From Flavobacteriales bacterium UBA2306 (GTDB taxonomy: Bacteria > Bacteroidota > Bacteroidia > Flavobacteriales > Weeksellaceae): a DNA stretch of 64,000 bases. The position numbers were made by a program, and so were the translations under genes. Positions within the stretch are counted from its first letter, which is position 1. Each line of letters starts with the position of its first letter. Positions 33,461 through 42,368 of the stretch are shown here, piece after piece. The stretch spans positions 688,798 to 752,797 of the forward strand of contig DDVS01000002.1 of assembly GCA_002345565.1 (NCBI GenBank). The letters run 5' to 3'. Under the pieces are notes generated by a model. The model saw only the letters and a program-made list of their open reading frames with translations. It did not search any database and was not told the DNA's origin.

Positions 33461-34738
33461 ATGAAATTCAATATAAATAAAATCACGTTGATGACAGCCG
33501 TAGCTGTTTTACTATTTGCTTTTTCTGCCTGTAAAGATGATAAGAAAGCAGAAGATAAATCTGCCGAAACCAAAACTGCAGGAAAAGAAGAAGCACCTCA
33601 CGAAGAAGAAACGCCAACTATTGCCACACTTACCGAAGAACAAATAAAAACGGTAGGCATACAATTAGGCACCATTGAACACAAGGAATTAACAGCAACC
33701 ATCAAAGCAAACGGAAATCTGAAAGTTCCTAATAACAATAAAGCCAACGCCACTTCTTTGTATGGCGGTGTGATAAGAACACTGAAAGTTCAAATCGGAG
33801 ATTATGTAAGAAAAGGTCAGGTAATTGCTACCATTGCCAATCCGCAGTTCATCCAATTGCAGGAAGAATATTTGAGTACAGCAAGCAGGATTACATTTGC
33901 GGAACAAGAATTAGCAAGACAAAAAGAACTGAACGAAGGAAGTGCAGGTGCAAAGAAAAACCTGCAAAGTGCTACTGCCGAATTAAGCAGTTTAAGAACC
34001 CGAAGAGCTTCCTTACAACAGCAGATACAATTAATGGGCATCAATCCGGGTTCTGTATCAAACGGAAATTTAAAATCTGCCTTGGTCGTAACCAGTCCGC
34101 TGAATGGTACGGTTAGCAACGTTTTTGCCAAAATTGGAAGTTATGTAGATGTTTCTTCGCCGGTTATCGAAATTGTAGATAACAGTTCATTGCATTTAGA
34201 TTTACAGGTGTTTGAAAAAGATTTACCACAGGTAAAAGTTGGACAAACTATTCATTTTACTTTAACCAATAATCCTACTGCTGAGTATGATGCTACAGTT
34301 TTCAGCATTGGTTCATCCTTTGAAAACGAGAGCAAAACCATCGCCGTTCATTGTCGTGTAAATGGTAATAAAAGTGGTTTAATTGATGGAATGAATATCA
34401 CTGGTATTGTCAGTCTTAGCAATGTAACAACTCCAGCTGTACCCAATGATGCGATTGTAAATGCCGACGGAAAATATTACATTTTTGTACAAACCGATAA
34501 AAAAGCAGAAGAGCATCACGAAGAAGGCGAAGAAGAAGGAAGTCAAAAAGAGGGCGAAGAAAAAAAACATAAAAACAGTAAGAATTTTGAAAAAGTAGAA
34601 GTACTGAAAGGCGTGTCTGATATGGGTTATACCGCAGTAACTTTTGTAAACGAAATTCCTGCAAATGCAAAAATTGTAACAAAAGGAGCATTCTTTGTAA
34701 ATGCAAAATTGAGCAATACTGGTGGTCACGAAGACTAA
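33461..34738 (+). CDS. RND efflux periplasmic adaptor (CzcB/CusB type)
   Basis: 425 residues. Lipoprotein signal with Cys24 (F-A-F-S-A-C), barrel-sandwich hybrid (about 80-230 with coiled-coil hairpin 125-185), beta-barrel and membrane-proximal domains. A His- and Glu-rich loop near 350-372 (E-E-H-H-E-E-G-E-E-E) may bind metal. It links the pump to the channel and follows the fused pump gene by 6 bases. Confidence 0.93.
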   Translation: MKFNINKITLMTAVAVLLFAFSACKDDKKAEDKSAETKTAGKEEAPHEEETPTIATLTEEQIKTVGIQLGTIEHKELTATIKANGNLKVPNNNKANATSLYGGVIRTLKVQIGDYVRKGQVIATIANPQFIQLQEEYLSTASRITFAEQELARQKELNEGSAGAKKNLQSATAELSSLRTRRASLQQQIQLMGINPGSVSNGNLKSALVVTSPLNGTVSNVFAKIGSYVDVSSPVIEIVDNSSLHLDLQVFEKDLPQVKVGQTIHFTLTNNPTAEYDATVFSIGSSFENESKTIAVHCRVNGNKSGLIDGMNITGIVSLSNVTTPAVPNDAIVNADGKYYIFVQTDKKAEEHHEEGEEEGSQKEGEEKKHKNSKNFEKVEVLKGVSDMGYTAVTFVNEIPANAKIVTKGAFFVNAKLSNTGGHED

Positions 34739-34749
34739 AAAAAGAAACA

Positions 34750-35349
34750 ATGATTTGGCTAAAATTTTATTTGCCGGTGTATTTGGTGTTGTATATTATG
34801 GTAGCTTTTGTGCCACCATAATACCGAACCTACAAGCAAACTGGCATCAATCCCATAACTTTTGGCAAAACAGATATTGCACACGACTATATCGGTTTTG
34901 TGATGAAAGTATTGATAGCATTGCTTTTCGTTGCGGTATTCATCTATTCGTTCAGCGATAAAATGTATCAATATTTAGTACCGATTTCTAATTTAATGAA
35001 AGACGTGTTTTTAATCATTGCATTAATACTGATACACCTTTCATTACTATGGATTTCAGTAGCGCAATATCAAATGAGTAACAGTTGGCGTGTCGGTATT
35101 GATGAAAATAACAAAACCGAATTAATCACAAAAGGATTATTCTCTTACAGCCGGAACCCGATTTTTTTGGGAATGATAATCAGTGTTGCAGGAATATTTT
35201 TTATACTACCCAATACACTTACATTTTTCCTGATGCTTACTACCTATATCGTTATTCAAATTCAGATAAGACTGGAAGAAGAGTTTTTGGAAAAACAACA
35301 CGGAGAACAATATTTAATTTATAAAAAAACAACTAAAAGACTACTCTAA
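34750..35349 (+). pseudogene. isoprenylcysteine-carboxyl-methyltransferase-like membrane protein, interrupted by in-frame TAA
   Basis: A continuous 199-codon frame from ATG 34750, broken by TAA at 34819-34821 (codon 24, after F-V-P-P). The rest reads Y-R-T-Y-K-Q-T-G-I-N-P and includes several helices and the ICMT motif R-N-P-I-F-L-G-M with the late E-E-x-F-L-E-K-Q-H-G-E-Q-Y. Translation could restart at ATG 34900 (149 residues) and keep the catalytic part. The family recurs between czcB and P-type ATPase genes in Bacteroidota. Overlaps the ATPase start by 1 base. Confidence 0.75.
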
Positions 35350-37475
35350 TGGAACACAAACATAAATACGATGCACAAGGCAAGCAAATTTGCTGTTCGC
35401 CGCAGGAAGCAAAAATAAATGAAAAAGCCGATGAAAAATTGGTGCAGCAGGAAGGTGCCAAAGCCTTACCCGTTATTGAAGAAAAAACAAGAGAGCGCCA
35501 CTTCAAAGGCGATGGTCATTTTCACGGTACAAGGTTCAAAGAAGAATTAGACCACGACCACAGCAACGAACATTCAGACGATGATGGACACGACCATAGC
35601 CACGATGAAAATAAGTCCACCCTTCAAATGTTCTTGCCTGCAATCATTTCATTCGTGCTATTGATGATTGCTATTGCTTTTGATAATTGGCTACCGCAAT
35701 CCTGGTTTACAGGTTGGGTAAGAATTATTTGGTATGCAATAGCCTATTTACCTGTTGGATTTCCTGTAATTAAAGAAGCATTTGAGAGCATCCGCAAAAG
35801 CGATGTATTTTCAGAGTTTTTATTGATGAGTATTGCCACCATCGGAGCTTTTGTCATTGGCGAATACCCTGAGGGTGTTGCTGTAATGTTGTTTTATGCC
35901 GTTGGCGAAGTATTCCAGACTTTGGCAGTAACAAGAGCTAAAACAAATATTAAAACGTTGCTCGATCAAAGACCAGATGAAGTAACTATTTTAGAAAATA
36001 ATCAAGCTAAGACCATAAAAGCAGAAACCGCAAGTATTGGCAATATAATTCAATTAAAACCCGGAGAAAAATTAGGACTAGATGGCGAATTATTATCCGA
36101 AACCGCTTCATTCAATACAGCAGCACTAACAGGAGAAAGTAAGCCCGACACCAAAACCAAAGGTGAAACCGTATTGGCGGGAATGATAAATTTAACGACC
36201 GTTGCACAGGTAAAAGTAACGACTGCTTATACTGATAGCAAACTTTCTAAAATTTTGGAATTGGTACAAAATGCCACTGCACAAAAAGCACCAACAGAAT
36301 TATTCATTCGAAAATTCGCAAAAATATACACACCGATTGTTGTATTGTTGGCAGTGCTAATTACCATAATTCCTTATTTTTTTGTGAGCGATTATGTATT
36401 TAGTCAGTGGTTGTACAGAGCATTGGTGTTTTTGGTTATTTCTTGTCCTTGTGCTTTGGTTATCAGTATTCCTTTGGGTTATTTTGGTGGAATTGGAGCA
36501 GCTTCCAAAAATGGAATTTTGTTTAAAGGAAGCAACTTTTTAGATGCCATTGCCGATATTAAAAACGTAGTGATGGACAAAACGGGTACAATGACCGAGG
36601 GCGTTTTCAAGGTTCAAGAAGTGGTATTAAAATCTGAATTTAATAAAGATGAAATCCTGAAAATGGTCAACGCTTTAGAAAGCCAAAGTACTCATCCGGT
36701 CGCGACCGCTATTCATCAATACGTAGGCGAAATTGATAACTCAATAAGGTTAGATAATACCGAAGAAATTGCGGGTCACGGATTAAAAGCTATCGTTAAC
36801 GGAAAAGAGTTATTGGTAGGAAACTTTAAACTGATGGATAAATTTAATATTGTTTATGATTTAGACCCAAGTACAATTGTTTACACCCTAATCGCCATTG
36901 CTTATGATGGAAAATTTGCAGGCTACATTACCATTGCCGACAGCATCAAAGAAGATGCACAGATTACGATTGACAAACTAAAAACATTAGGCGTAAAAAC
37001 TACAATGTTGAGTGGAGATAAAAGCACCGTGGTAAAATTTGTTGCTGATAAATTGGGAATTAACAATGCCTTCGGCGACTTGTTGCCAGAAGACAAAGTA
37101 AATAAAGTAAAAGAAATAAAAACCAAAAACGAAACCGTAGCATTTGTTGGCGATGGAGTGAATGATGCGCCTGTAGTAGCTTTGAGCGACGTAGGTATGG
37201 CAATGGGCGGTTTAGGAAGTGATGCCACTATTGAAACTGCCGATGTAGTAATCCAAGATGACAAGCCGAGTAAAATTCCGATGGCAATCAATATTGGTAA
37301 ACAAACCAAGAAAATAGTGTGGCAAAACATCACATTGGCGTTTGTAGTAAAAGGTGTCGTATTAGTACTGGGCGCAGGTGGATTAGCTACAATGTGGGAA
37401 GCCGTTTTCGCAGATGTGGGAGTTGCATTATTGGCAATATTAAATGCGGTAAGGATACAGCGGATGAAATTTTAA
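35349..37475 (+). CDS. Zn/Cd/Co-type heavy-metal P1B ATPase
   Basis: 708 residues. A His/Asp-rich N-terminus (H-D-H-S-N-E-H near 74 and D-G-H-D-H-S-H-D near 83) replaces the usual HMA domain. Membrane motif C-P-C at 366-368 (S-C-P-C-A-L-V-I-S-I-P), phosphorylation Asp410 (D-K-T-G-T), hinge G-D-G-V-N-D-A-P. Lys after helix 7 and Asp in helix 8 (V-F-A-D-V-G-V-A) indicate the P1B-2 zinc/cadmium/lead class. Exports cytosolic metal to the periplasm, where the CzcA-type pump can take it. Confidence 0.93.
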   Translation: MEHKHKYDAQGKQICCSPQEAKINEKADEKLVQQEGAKALPVIEEKTRERHFKGDGHFHGTRFKEELDHDHSNEHSDDDGHDHSHDENKSTLQMFLPAIISFVLLMIAIAFDNWLPQSWFTGWVRIIWYAIAYLPVGFPVIKEAFESIRKSDVFSEFLLMSIATIGAFVIGEYPEGVAVMLFYAVGEVFQTLAVTRAKTNIKTLLDQRPDEVTILENNQAKTIKAETASIGNIIQLKPGEKLGLDGELLSETASFNTAALTGESKPDTKTKGETVLAGMINLTTVAQVKVTTAYTDSKLSKILELVQNATAQKAPTELFIRKFAKIYTPIVVLLAVLITIIPYFFVSDYVFSQWLYRALVFLVISCPCALVISIPLGYFGGIGAASKNGILFKGSNFLDAIADIKNVVMDKTGTMTEGVFKVQEVVLKSEFNKDEILKMVNALESQSTHPVATAIHQYVGEIDNSIRLDNTEEIAGHGLKAIVNGKELLVGNFKLMDKFNIVYDLDPSTIVYTLIAIAYDGKFAGYITIADSIKEDAQITIDKLKTLGVKTTMLSGDKSTVVKFVADKLGINNAFGDLLPEDKVNKVKEIKTKNETVAFVGDGVNDAPVVALSDVGMAMGGLGSDATIETADVVIQDDKPSKIPMAINIGKQTKKIVWQNITLAFVVKGVVLVLGAGGLATMWEAVFADVGVALLAILNAVRIQRMKF

Positions 37476-37509
37476 GATTAGGTCATCCTAATGATGAATA
37501 AAACAGACA

Positions 37510-37710
37510 ATGCGTAAGAAAGGCAAAAGTTATCAAAAAGTACCTCCGTACAAAAGATACGGAGCTTCTAAACCCTCAAATGTCAATTTGTCGAAGAAGA
37601 AGAAAAGACCTTCGCTCTTTATGATACTTTTTGGGATATTTTTAGCTCTGTGTCTTTTTGCTTTGATATACATAAAAATTAGACACTATTATATCTATCA
37701 CTATCACTAA
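37510..37710 (+). CDS. small basic single-helix membrane protein
   Basis: 66 residues: Lys/Arg-rich first 33 residues, one hydrophobic helix (36-56) and a His/Tyr tail (H-Y-Y-I-Y-H-Y-H). No family is recognised. It could be a small partner of the ATPase 34 bases upstream or a chance frame. Confidence 0.4.
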   Translation: MRKKGKSYQKVPPYKRYGASKPSNVNLSKKKKRPSLFMILFGIFLALCLFALIYIKIRHYYIYHYH

Positions 37711-37753
37711 AAGTGGAATTATAAGTTATCAAGCAAAAACCAAAGTTTCAAAA

Positions 37754-37819
37754 GAGAAGCCTGAAAATGTAAATTCTTTTCAAATATTACAGTATTTAGG
37801 CTTCTCAATTATTTTTTTA
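37754..37819 (+). terminator. long-loop hairpin with T run before rteC copy 1
   Basis: GAGAAGCCT (37754-37762) pairs with AGGCTTCTC (37798-37806) across a 35-base loop, followed by TTTTTTT. It may terminate the metal operon or act as an attenuator for rteC 18 bases on. Confidence 0.6.
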
Positions 37820-37837
37820 ATAGATTTAAGATAAGGA

Positions 37838-38662
37838 ATGGACAAATTCTACAAAGAAACACTCTCTAAACTGGAATTAGAAATTAGCGAATTGGAGGTT
37901 GAAGTCGATTGCTCCTTACAACGTATTAAAGCTGCCATACACCTTATTCTCGAATGCCTTTCGGAATTAAAGGAATACGTTTTGAAAAAAGGATTTAAGA
38001 ATACTAATGAAGAAATCCGCTTTTTCAAATATCAGAAACCTGTTATTGTTTCAAAGCTCATCTACTACAACGCCATTTATAAAATAGAAACGAGAAGACC
38101 GTATGGGAATAAGCGCATCAGGAAATATTTTATCAAAGAACTGAAAAAGCTAAAAAGGTTCTTTGAAAATAACCTTGATTTTTATAAGTATTACCGTAGC
38201 AATAATTCTTTCTTTGACGAACAATTTTTTGTACGTGGCAAGCACGAGATAAGACTATGGTTAGACACTTTTTATTTTGAGGCAGACCATCGCTTTTCTA
38301 CTTCGCACGATTATAAGGTTGCCAAGATAATTGCTAATGACCTGATACAGGTATATTTGGAAGACAGGTTAAATAACATCAACGTTAAAAAGGTTTCAGA
38401 TAATTCGTTGATATGGACAGCAAGCAAAACTGCACTCACGGAACTCATTTATGCACTGTACTCCCACGGTGCATTTAACAATGGGAATACAGAAATAAAA
38501 TTGATAGCCAAAACGTTTGAAGATGCCTTCAATATTGAGTTAGGCGACTTTTACCATACGTTTATGGAACTTAAAGCCCGTAAAATAAACCGAACGAAAT
38601 TCCTCGACAGGCTGTGTGAAGCACTGATAAAGAAAATGGACGAACAAGATGAAAAACAGTAA
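37838..38662 (+). CDS. rteC: RteC-domain protein, copy 1
   Basis: 274 residues. The family was first described in Bacteroides conjugative transposons such as CTnDOT, where RteC activates the excision operon. Helical N-terminus, a long shared core (F-F-K-Y-Q-K-P-V-I-V-S-K-L-I-Y), and a winged-helix-like C-terminus (T-A-S-K-T-A-L-T-E-L-I-Y-A-L). About 88-90 percent identical to the copy at 50912. Complete at the C-terminus, ending K-M-D-E-Q-D-E-K-Q. Confidence 0.9.
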   Translation: MDKFYKETLSKLELEISELEVEVDCSLQRIKAAIHLILECLSELKEYVLKKGFKNTNEEIRFFKYQKPVIVSKLIYYNAIYKIETRRPYGNKRIRKYFIKELKKLKRFFENNLDFYKYYRSNNSFFDEQFFVRGKHEIRLWLDTFYFEADHRFSTSHDYKVAKIIANDLIQVYLEDRLNNINVKKVSDNSLIWTASKTALTELIYALYSHGAFNNGNTEIKLIAKTFEDAFNIELGDFYHTFMELKARKINRTKFLDRLCEALIKKMDEQDEKQ

Positions 38663-38777
38663 GTATATATGTACACAGGCTTTATTCCTCTTGGCAAGAA
38701 GTCAGAGTAATTAAACTTAAATTGTAAATTTGTTTATTGCTTATGTATTAAATACTAAACGTAGTCAGTAAATAAAT

Positions 38778-39341
38778 ATGAATACAATCTTTATTAAAAA
38801 TATGGTTTGCGACCGTTGCATTATGGTGGTACAAAACGAATTGGAAAAACTGGGATTAGATGCTAAAAATATAAAACTGGGCGAAGTTATTCTTTCCAAA
38901 GAAATAACATCTCTGGAAAAAGAGAATTTGTCCAAAACTTTAGAGCCATTAGGATTTGAAGTAATTGACGATAAAAAAGGCAGGATAATAGAAAAGATAA
39001 AGAACATTATCATTGACCTGGTACACCATCAGGATAGTGATGTAAAAACCAACCTTTCCGATGTATTGAGTGACAAATTGCATCACGATTACAATTACCT
39101 GTCCAATCTGTTTTCAGAGGTAGAGGGTACAACCATTGAAAAATACTTTATCGCCCAAAAGGTAGAGAAAGTCAAAGAATTGTTGGTGTATGATGAGTTG
39201 TTATTAAGTGAGATTGCGAACCGCCTAAATTATTCGAGCGTGGCATATTTGAGTAACCAGTTTAAAAAAGTTACCGGGCTAACACCAAGCCATTTCAAAC
39301 AGATTAAAGAGGATAAAAGAAAACCGTTGGATAAAGTGTAA
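38778..39341 (+). CDS. HMA-like domain fused to AraC-type DNA-binding domain (copper regulator)
   Basis: 187 residues. Residues 1-70 are a ferredoxin-like HMA domain with M-V-C-D-R-C (Cys11, Cys14). Residues 80-187 are an AraC HTH (E-K-Y-F-I-A-Q-K-V-E-K-V-K-E-L-L, S-E-I-A-N-R-L-N-Y-S-S-V-A-Y-L-S-N-Q-F, T-G-L-T-P-S-H-F-K). Metal binding to the CxxC should switch an activator. Immediately downstream is the first of two 37-base elements with 21-bp spaced half-sites, the usual AraC geometry. It is a different architecture from CueR or CopY. Confidence 0.9.
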   Translation: MNTIFIKNMVCDRCIMVVQNELEKLGLDAKNIKLGEVILSKEITSLEKENLSKTLEPLGFEVIDDKKGRIIEKIKNIIIDLVHHQDSDVKTNLSDVLSDKLHHDYNYLSNLFSEVEGTTIEKYFIAQKVEKVKELLVYDELLLSEIANRLNYSSVAYLSNQFKKVTGLTPSHFKQIKEDKRKPLDKV

Positions 39342-39377
39342 GTAAATCTTACAAATCAAATCCAAAATTTCACAACA
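39341..39377 (+). promoter_or_regulatory. putative AraC-type operator upstream of copA
   Basis: The element starts AGTAAATCTTACAAATCAAA and ends TTTCACAACA. TACAA at 39350 and CACAA at 39371 are 21 bp apart. It is nearly the same as 41845-41881 and lies 53-89 bases before the copA start. Confidence 0.65.
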
Positions 39378-39429
39378 GTACCCATAAATATAATAGCCAA
39401 TTTTGTATTGTAAATTAAAGCAGGCAAAT

Positions 39430-41841
39430 ATGGCGACAAACAGAGAAAATATATACATTCCATTGGAGGATGTAGAAAGCGAACACTGTGCATTAATCGT
39501 TGAAAAGGGATTGGCACAGGTAAAAGGCGTAGAAACCCATAAAGTAGAGCTGAACAACCGAAGGGCAGTAATTACAGTAGATAGCAATGAAACCGTAGGC
39601 GAGGCTGTTAAGGCAATTAAAGATTTAGGTTACGGAGTTCCTACGGTTAAAAGTGCTTTTCCGGTATTGGGCATGACCTGTGCATCCTGTGCGGGCAGTG
39701 CCGAAAGCATTGTGAAATACCAACCGGGAGTAGTTAATGCTTCCGTGAACTTTGCAACGGGCAATCTTACCGTGGAATATCTGCCCAATATGACCGATGC
39801 CTCCACCCTGCAAAAAGCGGTTCAGGGAGTAGGTTACGACCTATTGATTGAAGACGAAACCAAGCAGCAGGAAACGCTCGAAGGCATCCACGAAAAGAAA
39901 TTCCGAACCTTGAAAAACAAGACCATTTGGGCAATTATCCTTTCCCTGCCCGTGGTAATCATAGGAATGTTCTTTATGGATATGCCCTATGCAGACCCGA
40001 TAATGTGGCTCTTTTCCACGCCCGTTGTAATATGGTTGGGCAGGGATTTTTTTGTAAACGCTTGGAAGCAGGCAAAGCACCGTTCCGCCAATATGGATAC
40101 GCTGGTGGCATTGAGTACAGGTATTGCCTACCTGTTCAGTGTTTTCAATATGCTGTTTGCCGACTTTTGGCATCAACGGGGACTGCATGCTCACGTATAT
40201 TTTGAAGCGGCTGCCGTTATTATCGCATTCATCCTCTTGGGAAAACTGCTGGAAGAAAGAGCCAAAGGCAACACCTCTTCAGCCATTAAGAAGCTGATGG
40301 GCTTGCAGCCAAAAACGGTCATCGTGGTACAGGCGGACGGAACGGAAAAGCAGACCGCTATCGAAGACGTAAGCGCAGGCGATGTGATACTCGTAAAGCC
40401 CGGTGAAAAGATTGCGGTAGACGGCATGGTCATATCGGGCAATTCGTATGTGGACGAAAGCATGTTAAGCGGTGAGCCTGTACCTGTATTGAAAAAAGAA
40501 AAAGAAAAAGTATTTGCAGGAACGATTAACCAAAAAGGCAGCTTCCGGTTCAGGGCGGTAAAAGTGGGCAAAGAAACCATGCTTGCCCACATCATCAAAA
40601 GGGTGCAGGATGCACAGGGAAGCAAAGCACCCGTACAGAAACTGGTCGATAGGATTGCGGGCATCTTTGTTCCCACAGTGATAGGTATTGCCATCCTGAC
40701 ATTTACGCTATGGTTGATTTTGGGAGGCGAAAACGGGGTTGTTCAAGGTCTGTTGGCAGCCGTTACGGTATTGGTCATTGCCTGCCCCTGTGCTTTAGGC
40801 TTAGCGACACCCACCGCTATTATGGTAGGCGTTGGTAAAGGTGCTGAAAATGGCATTTTGATAAAGGATGCCGAAAGTTTGGAACTGGCCAAAAAAGTAA
40901 ATGCCATCGTTTTGGACAAAACCGGAACCATCACCGAGGGAAGACCACAGCTAACGGGCATTAAATGGCTGAACAATGAGGACACTGCAAAAGAAATCCT
41001 TTTGAGCATCGAAAAGCAATCCGAGCATCCATTGGCAGAAGCCGTAGTGAAGCATCTTGGCGATGTAGCGACCACCTCTTTATCCATGTTCGACAGCATT
41101 ACGGGCAAAGGCGCAAAAGCAGACCATGACAACGAAACCTATTATGTAGGCAACAAAAAGCTATTGGCAGAAAACAACATTGCCATTGCCGGAGAATTAC
41201 AAGACCAGGCCAAAGAATGGGGCAAACAGTCTAAAACCGTTATCTGGTTTGCAAACAGCAAAAAGGCTCTTGCTGTAATCGCTATCGCCGATAAGATTAA
41301 GGAAACATCGGTGCAGGCTATCCGGGAAATGCAGGAAATGGGCATTGACCTGTATATGCTGACCGGAGATAATGAAGCTACCGCTAAAGCCATTGCGGAG
41401 CAGACAGGCATCAAGCATTACAAAGCCGAAGTTTTGCCACAGCATAAAGCCGACTTTGTGAAAGAACTGCAAAGTAAAGGAAAGGTAGTGGCAATGGTGG
41501 GCGATGGTATCAACGACAGCACTGCATTGGCAACAGCCGATGTAAGTATCGCAATGGGCAAAGGCAGCGACATCGCAATGGACGTAGCCAAGATGACCAT
41601 CATTTCGTCCGACCTGACCAAGATACCGCAGGCAATACGCTTGTCCAAACAGACCGTAGCCACCATCAAGCAAAACCTGTTCTGGGCGTTTATCTACAAC
41701 GTAATCGGCATTCCGGTAGCGGCAGGCATCCTTTACCCTGTTAACGGCTTCCTGCTCAACCCGATGATTGCGGGTGCGGCAATGGCATTGAGCAGCGTGA
41801 GCGTGGTCAGTAACAGCCTGCGGTTGAAGTGGAAGAAATAA
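39430..41841 (+). CDS. copA: copper-exporting P1B-1 ATPase (CopA type)
   Basis: 803 residues from ATG 39430. Two HMA-like regions: the first (9-72) has lost the CxxC (V-E-S-E-H-C only), the second (76-140) has G-M-T-C-A-S-C (Cys84, Cys87). Then eight membrane helices, C-P-C at 452-454 (A-C-P-C-A-L-G-L-A-T-P), phosphorylated Asp496 (D-K-T-G-T), and hinge G-D-G-I-N-D-S. The Y-N and M-xx-S-S residues of helices 7-8 (F-I-Y-N-V, M-A-L-S-S-V-S-V) mark Cu(I) transport. Exports Cu(I) to the periplasm, where the multicopper oxidase acts. Coding GC is clearly higher than in the preceding 20 kb. Confidence 0.95.
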   Translation: MATNRENIYIPLEDVESEHCALIVEKGLAQVKGVETHKVELNNRRAVITVDSNETVGEAVKAIKDLGYGVPTVKSAFPVLGMTCASCAGSAESIVKYQPGVVNASVNFATGNLTVEYLPNMTDASTLQKAVQGVGYDLLIEDETKQQETLEGIHEKKFRTLKNKTIWAIILSLPVVIIGMFFMDMPYADPIMWLFSTPVVIWLGRDFFVNAWKQAKHRSANMDTLVALSTGIAYLFSVFNMLFADFWHQRGLHAHVYFEAAAVIIAFILLGKLLEERAKGNTSSAIKKLMGLQPKTVIVVQADGTEKQTAIEDVSAGDVILVKPGEKIAVDGMVISGNSYVDESMLSGEPVPVLKKEKEKVFAGTINQKGSFRFRAVKVGKETMLAHIIKRVQDAQGSKAPVQKLVDRIAGIFVPTVIGIAILTFTLWLILGGENGVVQGLLAAVTVLVIACPCALGLATPTAIMVGVGKGAENGILIKDAESLELAKKVNAIVLDKTGTITEGRPQLTGIKWLNNEDTAKEILLSIEKQSEHPLAEAVVKHLGDVATTSLSMFDSITGKGAKADHDNETYYVGNKKLLAENNIAIAGELQDQAKEWGKQSKTVIWFANSKKALAVIAIADKIKETSVQAIREMQEMGIDLYMLTGDNEATAKAIAEQTGIKHYKAEVLPQHKADFVKELQSKGKVVAMVGDGINDSTALATADVSIAMGKGSDIAMDVAKMTIISSDLTKIPQAIRLSKQTVATIKQNLFWAFIYNVIGIPVAAGILYPVNGFLLNPMIAGAAMALSSVSVVSNSLRLKWKK

Positions 41842-41844
41842 AAC

Positions 41845-41881
41845 AGTAAATCTCACAAATCAAACAAGAAATTACACAACA
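41845..41881 (+). promoter_or_regulatory. putative AraC-type operator upstream of copZ
   Basis: Second copy of the element at 39341: starts AGTAAATCTCACAAATCAAA and ends TTACACAACA; CACAA at 41854 and 41875, again 21 bp apart. Confidence 0.65.
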
Positions 41882-41940
41882 ATAACTAACTGAATAGTAC
41901 GGAAATTTGCATTATCAGATAACTCTAAAATTTGTAAACA

Positions 41941-42162
41941 ATGGAAAATAAACAATTTCAATTCAAGACGAACATCAATTGCGGCGGTTGTATCGCATCT
42001 GTAAAACCGCACTTGGACAAGGCAGAGGGCATATGCCATTGGGAAGTGGACACGGCCAACAAGGACAAGGTGCTTACAGTGAAGTCCGAGGGCATTACCG
42101 AGCAGGAAGTAATATCGACCGTACAAAAGGCAGGCTTCAAAATAGAACCTTTGAATGCCTAA
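41941..42162 (+). CDS. copper chaperone (CopZ-like HMA protein)
   Basis: 73 residues, a single HMA domain with I-N-C-G-G-C (Cys14, Cys17) and the beta-alpha-beta pattern to the end. It should carry Cu(I) in the cytosol to CopA or the regulator. The G-G between the cysteines differs from the usual M-x-C-x-x-C. Separated from copA by a regulatory element. Confidence 0.9.
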   Translation: MENKQFQFKTNINCGGCIASVKPHLDKAEGICHWEVDTANKDKVLTVKSEGITEQEVISTVQKAGFKIEPLNA

Positions 42163-42298
42163 GCCAACTACCTTTTGAAATGTCCTTTTTCCGACCGAAT
42201 TTTCTGAAGGTTGGGTTGCCGAAAAAGGCATTTTATCAAATCCTGAAGAAAGAGGATATCTTGTTGTGGTCGTAACATTGTTTGTTTGTATAGAGAAA

Positions 42299-42363
42299 TT
42301 TTGCCTATATAGCAAAAAAAATTGTAAAAACAATATAAAAAACCAATCTTATTTGTAACTTTG
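42299..42363 (+). promoter_or_regulatory. palindromes and -7 box upstream of a Cys-rich secreted protein
   Basis: TTTTGC-N7-GCAAAA (42299-42317) and ATTGT-AAAA-ACAAT (42321-42334) precede TAACTTTG (42356-42363). The box ends six bases before the TTG start, implying a leaderless message again. Confidence 0.45.
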
Positions 42364-42368
42364 TTGAG

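Noticed and set aside
34722..34961. 79-codon plus-strand frame overlapping the adaptor end
   Set aside because: It is an out-of-frame shadow of the interrupted ICMT-like gene, whose true frame starts at 34750.
36923..37333. Long antisense frame (136 codons) in the Zn/Cd ATPase gene
   Set aside because: Mirror of a strongly coding gene; serine/isoleucine-rich pseudo-protein typical of antisense frames.
41197..41856. 219-codon antisense frame in copA
   Set aside because: Shadow of the higher-GC copA coding sequence; no independent start or promoter.
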